A DNA stretch of 64,000 bases from Cordia subcordata (lineage: Eukaryota > Streptophyta > Magnoliopsida > Boraginales > Cordiaceae): contig JAPTOF010000011.1 in NCBI GenBank assembly GCA_028554755.1, positions 4,740,501-4,804,500 on the forward strand, in the 5' to 3' direction. Under the pieces are notes generated by a model. It did not search any database and had not been told where the DNA came from. It saw nothing but the letters and a program-made list of their open reading frames with translations. Shown piece after piece: positions 20,431 to 30,500 of this stretch. Numbering within the stretch: the first letter of the stretch is position 1; every line of letters starts with the position of its first letter. The position numbers and the translations under genes were made by a program.

Positions 20431-22026
20431 TACAATTGCTAAATGCTTTAAACATCAAGCCTGCCATAACGACTATGCCCAAATGTGGCTTAATGTATGT
20501 GGAAGTGTCAATTCATAACAAGGTTACCATAGCCATGTTGGATACCGAAGCTTCCCACAATTTCATGGCAGAAGATGAAGCTAAGAGGTTGGGGCTTATC
20601 ATCACCAAGTCTCAAGGGTCCCTCAAGATGGTCAATTCTGCCTCTTGACCATTGTCAGGTATGGCTAAAAATGTTTCGTTAACCCTTGGCGCACAGTAGG
20701 GAGACGTGGACTTCACGGTGGTACCTATAGATGACTTCAATGTTGTCCTTGGCATAGAGTTCTTTAGTTCTTTAGACGAGCCAAGGCCGTCCTTATTCCC
20801 TACCTGGAACAAATGGTAATCATGGAGAAGAAGACCCCATTTATGATACCAGCTAAAGTTCAAGTAAGGCCAAAAACAAAACTCCTATAAGCCATACAAG
20901 TTGACAAAGGTCTATGACATGGAGAGGTAACTTACTTAGCAACTATGAAGGAGGACATAGGTGAACAAGTGTCAAGAGAAGTGCCCAAGGAGATCGCTAA
21001 AGTCCTTTTGAAGTTTGAAGATATCATGCCATCCGAGTTGCCGAAGAAACTGCCACCTAGAAGAGAGGTGGACCACGAGATTGAGTTGATTCCTGGTGCC
21101 AAGCCCTCTTCGAAGAAACCCTACTGAATGGCCTCTCTAGAGTTAGAAGTGTTGAAGAAACAACTCAAGGAGTTGCTCGATGCGGGGTTCATTCAACCTT
21201 TGAAAGCTCCATAAGGCACACCCGTGTTGTTCCAAAAGAATCAAGATGACTCACTCCGCCTATGTACCGACTATCGTGCCCCAACAAGGTAACGATAAAG
21301 AACAAATATCTCATTCCCTTGGTAGCAGATTTGTTTGATCAGTTGGGGAAGGCAAGGTTCTTCACCAAACTCGACCTTCGCTCGGGATACCATCAAGTGA
21401 GAATTGCTACAAGGGACGAGCCGAAGACAACATGTGTAACAAGGTATAGATCGTTCGAATATTTGGTTATGCCGTTTGGTCTCACTAATGCCTTGACAAC
21501 CTTTTGTACTTTGATGAACAAAATTTTCCACCCTCACTTGGATCGGTTCGTAATGGTCTATCTAGATAGTATTGTGATAAATAGTCAAACTCTTGAAGAG
21601 CACGCTAGCCGTCTACACACCTGTTTTCAAAGTGTTAAAGGAAAATAAACTATATATGAAGAAAGAAAAGTGCTCTTTCGCTCAACAAAGAGTACATTTC
21701 CTTAGCCATATCATTGAGGGTGGAAAATTGAAGATGGACTCGAAGAAGATTCAGGCTATCATGGATTGGGAAGCACCAACCAAAGTAAGTGAATTACATT
21801 CTTTCCTTGCTCTGGTGAATTATTACATGCGGTTCATCATTAGCTACTCAAAGAAGGCAGCCCCACTCACTGAACTTCTCAAGAAAAGAATCCTGGATGT
21901 AGAGTAAGGCTTGCCAAGATACCTTTGAAGAGTTGAAGAATGCTATCGCAAGTGAGCCTGTCATAAGTCTAGCTGATCCTGAGAAGACGTACGAGATCCG
22001 CACAGACACCTCAGACTTTGCCATTA

Positions 22027-22196
22027 GAGGTGTTCTTATGCAAGATCACTACCCAATTACCTATGAGAGCCAAAAGCTCAACGACACTACACGGAGATAC
22101 ACGGTGCAAGAGAGGTGTTCTTATGCAAGATCACCACCCAATTGCCTATGAGAGCCGAAAGGTCAACGACACTGAATAGAGATACACGGTGCAAGA
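22027..22196 (+). repeat. 85-bp tandem duplication in Gypsy RNase H
   Basis: Two copies starting GAGGTGTTCTTATGCAAGAT at 22027 and 22112. The unit is not a multiple of three, so it shifts the reading frame. The copies have diverged slightly, so the event is not very recent. Confidence 0.85.
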
Positions 22197-23931
22197 GAAA
22201 GAGATAATAGCCATTATCTATTGCCTAAGGGTGAGGCGCCATTATTTGTTGGGATCCATGTTCGTGGTCAAGACAGACAACATCGTGACGACTTACTTCG
22301 AGACTCAAAAGAAGCTAACTCCAAAGCAAGCAAGGTGGCAAGAATTCCTGGCAGAGTTCGACTACAAGTTGGAGTACAAGCCGGGAAAAGCCAACTCGGT
22401 GGCTGACGCCTTGAGTCGCAAAGTAGAATTCCATCACATGAAGAAAGATGACACTCTGGTTGATAAGATCAAGGAAGGTATGTCTCAAGATTCCATGGCC
22501 CTTAACCTACTCACCCTTGCCTGGGAAGGGAAAACAAGACAAGTTTGGGAGAAGGAAGGCTTGCTCTACACCAAAGGGTATCGCATATATGTCCTAAAGT
22601 GGGGAAACTTGCGCAGAGACCTGATGAATGAATGTCATGACTCAAAATGGGGTGGTCACCCGCGCCAGTTAGGTACAAGGGCACTGTTGAAAACTGTATA
22701 TTACAGGTCGCACATGAGGGATGGCATTGAGTCATACGTGAAGACAAGTTTGATTTGTCAACAAGACAAGATTGACAATCAAGCTCCTGGAGGACTACTT
22801 CAACCCCTTTCTATACCAAAGAAAGACTGTGGGAGATGGTGACCATGGACTTCATTAATGCTTTGCCAATGTCAGAAGGGTATGGGAGTATCATTGTGGT
22901 GGTAGACAAGTTCTCAAAATATGCCACCTTCACACCGAGCCCAGCCGATTGCACTATGAAACAAACCGGTAAGCTCCTGTTCAAACACGTGGTGAAGTAT
23001 TAGGGACTACCATGACACATCGTTTCTGAACATGACCCGAGGTTTACTGGTAAGCGATAGACTGAACTCTTTAAACTCTTGTGGTCAGATCTTCACTACT
23101 CGACAAGATTTCACCCCCAAACTGGTGGGTAAACTGAAAAGGTAAATATTTTGTTGGAGCTATATCTGAGGCACTTTGTGGGAGCCAACCAAAAGAATTG
23201 GGCAACATAACTTGATGTGGCCCAATTTTCCTATAATCTCCAAAGAAGTAAGGCGACAGGTAAGAGTCCATTTGAAGTTGCAACAGGTCAACAACCCCTT
23301 GCCCCATACACTGTTGTATTGGAGTCCACTTACTAGGGAAGTAGCCTTTTAGCCTACCAAATAGCTAAGGAATGGAAAAAACAAGTTGACTTGATAAGGG
23401 CCTGCCTGACAGAGCCATTACAAAGATGAAAAAGTGGGTTGACAAAGGAAGGAGAACGTCTCATTCCAAGTTGGGGACAAAGTCATGGTAAAGCTTCTAC
23501 CACAACAATTCAAGGCATTCCGAAAGGTGCATAAAGGACTTATCCGCAAGTATGAAGGGTTTTTCCAGGTGATCAATAAAGTTGGTGATGTTTCTTACGA
23601 GCTAGACCTACCATCGAAGTTGAAGATCTATCCAGTGTTCCATGTAAGCACGTTGAAACCATACCATGAAGATAGGGAGGATCCAAGCCGAGGGGAATCC
23701 AGAAGAGCACCAACATCCATGATAGACTCTTTATGACAAAGAGATTGATGTCATAAAAGTCGATCGCATGATTCGCAAGAGAGGGGTGCATCCCCGATAC
23801 GAGTACTTGCTACACTGGAAGGGCTTGCCATCAAGTGAGGCAAGTTGGGAACCTGTAGACTTTATGTGGCAATTTACAAAGGAGATTGAAGGGTATCATG
23901 AAGGAAACACGACGAGGACGTTCGCAAGGAT

Positions 23932-23944
23932 GGGTGGGGAAAAA
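23932..23944 (+). other. Polypurine tract of the Gypsy element
   Basis: GGGTGGGGAAAA directly precedes the TGTCATACC start of the 3' LTR. Confidence 0.7.
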
Positions 23945-24460
23945 TGTCATACCCCGACGATGTAGTTGCCACACAGGCCGTCACTTGACGAGGATGACGA
24001 GGCCCACAAGAAGACATATGTGTCACTTTCCTTTCTTGGAGTATCTAGAAGATTCTCTAGAGAAGAATGAACATGGTAGGGATTTTGAATTAATCCCAAT
24101 CCCTTTGATTATGACACTATCTATTGTAATTCATTGTAAATCCCCCTGATTGATTGGCAAAACCCCCAAATTGATGTAGAATAGTCTAGAAGCTAACATC
24201 AGCCACTAGATCAAGATGATCCTAGCCATTCATCTGTAAGAAGAGATGTATAAATAGCTTGGCTTCTCATTTGTACAGAACACATAGAAAAGTTTGAGAG
24301 CAATACAAAGTCTTATTCTCTCATCTCTTTATTCCACTGCTTTGCTCTTTATTTTGCAAATTTCCTTTGTTCGTGGTTTTCAGGCTGACTTAGCCACTTT
24401 TGCCTAAGAAAAGTGTCTAAGTGCCGCACGCTGCGCTTGGGATAGGTCAAGGGTGTGACA
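23945..24460 (+). mobile_element. 3' LTR of the Gypsy element
   Basis: Begins TGTCATACC and ends GTGTGACA. It matches the 5' LTR along its length with scattered differences, many of them transitions. Confidence 0.88.
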
Positions 24461-25610
24461 CATTGCTGCGTTGACTGTTGCACCGTCGCTGCTAACTATT
24501 GCACCGTGATGTTGCCGAGTCACCATTGATGAGCGTGAGTGTGTGTTGTATGAATGGTCTGATGAAGGTAGCAACTACTTTTGGGATGAGATAGGAGCTA
24601 ACTTCTAAGCTTTTAATTTTTAGCCTTATTGCCTTGGGGTTCAAATGTAGAGAACAAGAATATAAGATAAAAGTTTTAATTTTTATTATTTTATACTTAA
24701 ATCATGTTTAACTATTTATTTTACTCTTATTAAATGTTTATTTCTTTTAAATTAGTTTTTAAAATAATTTTATAAAAAAATTTATATCTATTTTAAATTT
24801 TAAATTATTGCAAAAATATTTTATTCACTTAATAATCTAGTGCTATTTTTGTTTTAAGCTTTTAGTTTCTAATTTGAATAGTTTAGGCAATCTAAATTAT
24901 TTTACTTTCTAAGTTATTTAACTTTATAAAATATTCTTCACCTTTTATATATACATATATAAATAAATAAATAAATAAATAACTATATATATATATATAT
25001 ATATTTGTATGATAAAAGTATGGTTTCTTTTGAGTTTTCATAAAATACATTTCTTATTTATAAGACGAGTCTCATTCATTGCAACAAGATAAGCATCTTT
25101 TAGTTATACTTCTGAGTTTTTTTCAAACTATTTTGTTTCTTAAAATATGAATGACTGTTAATTGTAATAGAATAAGTAAATCATTTTTGTCCTTATTTTG
25201 TCTAGCTAGAATCACATATTTAATAAAAAATTATTAAATCAATAGTATATCTATAAAAAAAAGATATACATTATTATTTTTAAGTTAAGAATTTAATTAA
25301 CAATCAATCAAATATTTATTTGTCAATCTGAAATGATTCATGATGAGTGTCACACCAACATTTATGTGGTTTACTCATATATTGTTATCACTTATTAGCT
25401 TATATATTAATCTATTATTTTATTATTTATTTTATTTTATTTTTTACTACTTCTTATTTATTATGAATATGTATATTTTTATTTGAAACAAAGGACTTCG
25501 GTAAACTAAAACTATACAAAGTTAAACAAAATAAAAAATAAAAAAAAACTATAAAAATTTAAAGGAAAGGGAAATGAGACAAACTATAACAATTAATAGA
25601 AAAAAGATAT
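24461..25610. other. Right arm of the hAT element, non-coding
   Basis: Very AT-rich after about 24640. Contains a mixed TA/AAAT microsatellite near 24945-25005. No transposase or other coding sequence is visible on either strand. Confidence 0.6.
24945..25005. repeat. TA and AAAT microsatellite
   Basis: TATATATACATATATAAATA, then AAAT repeats and a TA run. Confidence 0.85.
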
Positions 25611-25684
25611 GGGCCATGAAGGTTCAAACCTACACCTTTAGTGATATAAAGACTTGACACTACTACTAGGCTAAACGGCATCTT
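25611..25684 (-). repeat. Isolated tRNA-like module in the hAT right arm
   Basis: On the minus strand a box A-like TAGCCTAGTAGTAGTG and a box B-like GGTTTGAACCTTC lie at tRNA-like spacing. A T6 run (25605 to 25600) follows about 6 bp downstream, as in a Pol III gene. Acceptor pairing is poor. It resembles the array modules in design but not in sequence. Confidence 0.5.
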
Positions 25685-25720
25685 ATGGCATTTTTTTTCA
25701 CATTATATCAAATAAAAAAC

Positions 25721-25726
<6 letters not shown>

Positions 25727-25755
<29 letters not shown>
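25727..25755. repeat. (TA)n microsatellite
   Basis: About 14 TA units shortly before the GC-rich right terminus of the hAT element. Confidence 0.9.
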
Positions 25756-25757
<2 letters not shown>

Positions 25758-25920
25758 GGCACGGTCAACAAACCCTAACCCCGCCCCCCCTTCCGGCACT
25801 AGTGTAGAATTAAAAAATCTCGCCCTACCCAGCCTAAGAGTTTTTTCCATGAAAACCCCTATTCGTCCCTTGCGGTGCTCCTGTAGGGTGCAGTGGTGCA
25901 GGGTACCATTGCCAACCCTA

Positions 25921-25928
25921 CGGAGTAG
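25921..25928. repeat. hAT target-site duplication, right
   Basis: CGGAGTAG, identical to 17861-17868. Confidence 0.9.
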
Positions 25929-26818
25929 TGATAGTTTTCACAAATATTGACCAAGAAGGATATGTAACATCAGCAAGATAATACCTTATTGTATAGTTGT
26001 GTTCGTTGATTATGTAACTAACTGAAGGGATTTAAGGGCTCTCCTTTCAATCAAAATTTTTTTTTAACAAGTGAAAATCGCTCCAAAACATTTATATCAT
26101 TCAATGAACCAGGTAATCCCAAAAAATCATATCATATTTAAAGATCAAGTGAAGCAACCGCTTGGTTCATGATAACGACTACCATACATAACTTTCCATG
26201 TAGTCAGACAATTTCTCCACTTCTAATGCATGCAGTCAATACTTCTCAACATTTAAGGGAAGTCTCTTCAATTGCCAATTTCCGATAATCTACTAATATC
26301 ACTCTCGTTTGTCATCTCAAGCATATATCTCCAAATAATTCCATAATTGCTTTAATGAATTCTTTTAAAGTCTCAACAGCCGTGGATTCTCTTATTCTCA
26401 CATAATCATCAACTGAATATGTAATTGCTTCATATGCAAGCATCTGTAATGCAACTGTAATCTTTTGTAATAATGATAAACCCCAATGCATAGCAGAATT
26501 TTGTTTAAGGATGAAATATGGATTATATGCTTCAATTGCTGATTGAGTTTGGCAAAATAAGGGCCGGCTCATTCTAAACTTTCTTCCAAAAATATTTAGA
26601 GGATAAACAGGATTTTTGGCGAAATAGTCATTGTGTAGCGTTTCATGGTCTTGTAGTGTATCTCGCCAAATATAAGTATGACCAAGAATAGAATCATGAC
26701 ATGCAGTTTGATGACTTTTAGCACGCCTATGTCTATTGACCAACAAATTGATGATTGCTAACTCTTCACCTGAGTCAAAATCATCAAGAATTTGCATGCA
26801 TTGCTAGTTGGAAGACAT
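25929..26818 (-). pseudogene. PIF/Harbinger transposase (DDE_4), N-terminal and central part
   Basis: The likely ATG is at 26818, with a TAG stop at codon 5. From 26797 a 161-aa stretch is open: LHNDYFAKNPVYPLNIF, FRMSRPLFCQTQSAIEAY, LSLLQKITVALQMLAYEA, VRIRESTAVETLKEFIKA, all conserved in PIF nucleases. Below 26312 further stops occur but SIDCMHWKWRNC (the first catalytic Asp region) and TTWKVMYGS are recognisable. The gene continues at 17860 after the hAT insertion. The element's outer terminal repeats were not identified. Confidence 0.85.
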
Positions 26819-27534
26819 ATCTAAAAGAATACAGTGATGATGGAAAGAGTTTCACCGGTTTTGTATGTTTGCAATACTTGTGTTTACATCTGAACTTGAA
26901 GTATGACTATTTACAAGTTTGAAATCTTACTAATCATGACTGTTGATGGACCTAATGGATCTAAAGTGAATGAAGAAATAACATAAGAAAGTGGTCGATT
27001 AATGGACATAATGTAAATGACGATCTAACATAAAAAAAAGTGACCGATTGATGAATACACCTACTTGGCTAAGATGAAAGAGCCAACGATTCTAAGCGCC
27101 TACCTACTATTGGTAGTTGTAAGTATATTCTAAAAGTCTAAAACAACCTATGATTTTAGTGCACAATAGTTATAAGTATATTTTGAAAGTCTAAAACAAC
27201 CTGTGATTTTAGTGTACAATCTTAAGAGGGTGTTTGGCTTGTTTATTTGGGATTTATAAATAACAAATAGTAAATAATAAAAGTGCGTGAGATAATATTT
27301 TTTTTAAATGTTTATGAGCACCAATAATAAGCAAAGCCAAAATCAACTACCAAAAAGGACAAAGCGATACTGAATATCTCATAACACAATCCTTTTAGCT
27401 CATGTACGTGTAAACCTCCCCACATGGTAGGGTTTTAATTATTTTTTTTTAAGATTTTGAATTTTCCCAACCATTGACACAACAAAACACGCATTGCAAC
27501 ACACACATCGAAACAAGTTGCTCCCGCGACGGCG
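26819..27534. other. Upstream region of the RING gene
   Basis: Contains the PIF 5' flank, a tandem duplication of about 55 bp (near 27120-27228, with the repeated block AGTCTAAAACAACCT), and a MITE-like fragment near 27236-27337 (GTTTGGCTTG against the inverse of TTTTGGCTTT). The last 150 bp should hold the promoter and 5' UTR of the RING gene; no clear TATA box is seen. Confidence 0.45.
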
Positions 27535-30500
27535 ATGTCAACGGCGAGGGCTTCCGACGAAAATAACGTAGCTGCTAGTTCTAATTACACCAGCGCCGAC
27601 GACAATGGTGGTGGCGGAGTCGATACGACTCCGCTGCTCGGCGACAATGCGAACTCTCGCCGGACGAGGTTCGGACGTCGTACGGCGAGCCTACGAGGTG
27701 CGGCTCAGTTTCTACGGCGAGCGAGCAGCCGGAGAATTATGACGGAGTCGTCGGTGAGGGTCCGGGAAGCAGCGGCCGAGCAAATCGAGGAGAGGCAGAG
27801 CGACTGGGCCTACTCGAAGCCGGTAGTGATACTGGACATCCTGTGGAACTTGGCTTTCGTGATGGTATCGATCTCCGTTCTGATTACTAGCCGGCACGAG
27901 CGGCCTTTGATGCCTTTAAGGCTTTGGATTGTTGGATATGCTCTCCAGTGTGTGGTTCATATAGGTTGTGTATGTGTTGAGTATAAAAAGAGGTGGCAGA
28001 ACCATAATTCGACTGAGAATTTAAGGTCTCGCCGGAGCAGTGGGGATTTATCGGGGAGTGATGGGTCGGAGTCTGGTGATTATGTTTCAGAGAGACTCGC
28101 CGATGAGGGGGAAACTGGGTAATTGTTCTCCTTCTGTATGTGGCTGTTTGTGTGCCTTCGCGCATTTGTTCAAGTTGAGGTTTTTCATTGAAATTGATTA
28201 TTGTAATTGGACAATTTTGGTTTTAGGTGTAGAAATTATTGGATGTTTTGTGTTGAAAAGGTGGATTAGAAAATCTCTTGTGTGCAAAATGAAAATAATG
28301 CAGTTCTAGAGATCAATATTGCACTTAGCATAGCTAGGAATTATTAAAGACTTAGTTGTGTGCGGAGAGTAATAGTTCCAATGAAGGTTGGCCTATCGGT
28401 AAAGAGAAGAGGGGGTTGGCTGAGGGAGATTTGGTGGCAGGAGAAATGTGCTTCGGTTTTGAATTTCGTGTTACATTATTGCGGTAAGGTGTGATAAAGT
28501 CTAGTGGAGTCCCTTGAGGGACATCCCATAAAATTGGAATGGTACAGACAAGATAAAGTCTAGTGGAGATTTCCTTATTTGGTTTTATGTTAGAAGTTAG
28601 CGAGATAGTTGAAATGGAACCTAGGGTGGGTACCTCACTTGTTTTGTTAGGAAGTTAAGGTGGGGAAGTTGAAGTGGTCAATTAATGTTAATCGAGACCA
28701 AACTGAGCCTAATGGGCTTGAAATGTTTATTTATTTTATATTGATAACCATCACAAGTGATGATGATGTTGCTGTTATGGGTTACACTTGAACTGCAGCA
28801 TCTTATGGAAGGGGTGGATAATTTCGGCTCTGAAAATGGCTGAAAATTATTCAGCAATTTACATTATGTAATGCCATAGCAGCTCTAGTATGAACTACAA
28901 GGTTTTTTTTTTTTTGAAAAATATTTCTACAATGGTTTTCTCTCCAACAGTTTCACTAAGAGGAAATAGGAGTACTTTTAGTTTATTATTATTTTTTTTT
29001 ATAATTTTATAGTAACCCTTGTTGTTTGTATATTGGCAGTGTCACGAAACATTTGCAGTCTGCAAATACGATGTTTTCATTTGTTTGGTGGATAGTTGGG
29101 TTCTATTGGGTATCAGCAGACAGCCAAAGTTTGACCGAAAATTCCCCTCAGCTTTATTGGTTTGTTTGACATCTTTTTCTCATTAAAACCTTGATGTTAA
29201 TATATAGATATGTTTTTTTAAGCATATCTGTGCATGATGTCTATTTGCAGGCTATGTATTACATTTTTGGCATTTGACGTGTTCTTTGTTGTTCTCTGCC
29301 TTGCCGTGGCATGTGTCATTGGAATTGCTGTTTGCTGCTGTTTACCATGTATTATTGCAATCTTATACGCAGTGGCAGATCAGGTAGTATATTTAACCCA
29401 TAGCTTTTACCAAACTTTACTTTTTCTACTGTGGTTGGAAACATTGGTCTTGTCTTCCGTAGTAATATTTGTTGGGACAGGTTAAGGTCAGTAACAGCAA
29501 CATATTCTTTTAAATTTTCCATGCTTGGGGTTTGAGGAACTTGGTGGAAACAAGTATTAAGGTGAACTAAGAATGATACACTATAGACTATATGTTATTG
29601 GGGACTTTAGTTGAGATGAGGCACAAATCATGTATTATGAAGATATTTGAAAAATCATAACCTTATGGTGTTTGAAGATCAAACATTCTGGATTGGCTTG
29701 AGTGAGTAGGTGGACTGCTTGACCTCAGCTGTATGTGTTTTGGAGAATGACTTATTGCAGTTTTGAGACTTGATTCTACTCATAGTTTCGTGAAGGAATA
29801 TGCTGCAATGAAAATGCTAAAGACACGGTTTTTCTAAGAGAGAAAAGCTCTACTTACCGTACTATGTCTGCGTGATGGACAATTTTCTGGGCACAGTGAT
29901 TATGGCTTTGGTCTCCTATGATTGTTCAGTTTGATACATGAACACACACTTAGATATGAATCAAAATCTTATTCATATTTATGATCTTATGGGCACCAAA
30001 AGCAAATTTCATCAAACCTGTCTGCTTATTGAGTTGGACCTTTGTTGGCCAGAGTTTGCCTGCGAAAGGTTATTGCCTGTTTCAGAATGTTTAAGTAAAG
30101 AATTGAGCTTGAGCATCTGCAAGTAATTTAACAGAAATAGGATGGCTCATACGCTTTCTATTTCTTGGGATTATTTATAAAATCCCAGTTTCTTGTGATT
30201 ATCTATAAAATCCCACCCATAGTCACCAGGTTCATCAAAATTCCTGCACACTGCGTGCCAGTTCACACATACTGATTTGCGGTACATTTACGTACCGAAA
30301 CACTGTGATTAACGTTCTAGTTCACTAAAGTTGGTGACTCGAACAATATATAAATTTTACCAAAAAATGATGAAAGAGAACAGGAAATTTAAGTTTCTAT
30401 GAGATTTGGATGCAAAAAGTAGAACATTATATAAAATATGCACAAAGAGATTAGGCATACTATATCATTACGTGTATGACTTTTCATTGTTTGTTTTTGG

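Larger units (their letters stand above)
20445..23944 (+). pseudogene. Gypsy pol with chromodomain, decayed
   Basis: Protease: AMLDTEASHNF (about 20530), where the catalytic DTG has become DTE. RT about 20945-21907: FFTKLDLRSGYHQVRI, VMPFGLTNA, and the catalytic YLDD changed to YLDS. RNase H 21933-22420: IRTDTSDFAIRGVL, then KPGKANSVADALSRK. Integrase: H2C2 zinc region about 22626-22790 (HDSKWGGHP, CQQDK), core about 22838-23330 (TMDFINALP, VVVDKFSKYA, STRFHPQTGG). C-terminus: KIYPVFHVSTLKPYHED and a chromodomain (YEYLLHWKGLPSSEASWEP) near 23800-23880, which defines chromoviruses and is thought to guide integration to heterochromatin. Multiple stops, frameshifts and an 85-bp duplication disable it. 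Confidence 0.85.
18665..24460 (+). mobile_element. Gypsy chromovirus retrotransposon nested in the hAT element
   Basis: Two LTRs of about 516 bp (18665-19180 and 23945-24460) flank an internal region with primer site, gag, protease, RT, RNase H, integrase and a C-terminal chromodomain, in that order. All domains are recognisable but broken by stops and frameshifts. Short GC-rich host motifs (TGCTAACTCCTGCACC / TGCTAACTATTGCACC) occur on both sides of the insertion. I could not find a matching 5-bp target duplication (left CCGTC, right CATTG). Confidence 0.88.
17869..25920. mobile_element. hAT transposon inserted in PIF transposase and carrying a Gypsy element
   Basis: The left end is TAGGTTGGCAATGG and the right end is the inverse of TAGGGTTGGCAATGG. 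Both flanks are the 8-bp sequence CGGAGTAG (17861-17868 and 25921-25928), the duplication length diagnostic of hAT. Without the Gypsy element the hAT sequence is about 2.2 kb. I see no hAT transposase (no BED finger or hATC), so it is a non-autonomous copy. GC-rich subterminal blocks with repeated CCCCTA motifs lie at both ends. Confidence 0.88.

Noticed and set aside
27887..28165. Minus-strand frame of 92 aa opposite exon 1 of the RING gene
   Set aside because: Overlaps a well-supported exon and lacks any recognisable feature.
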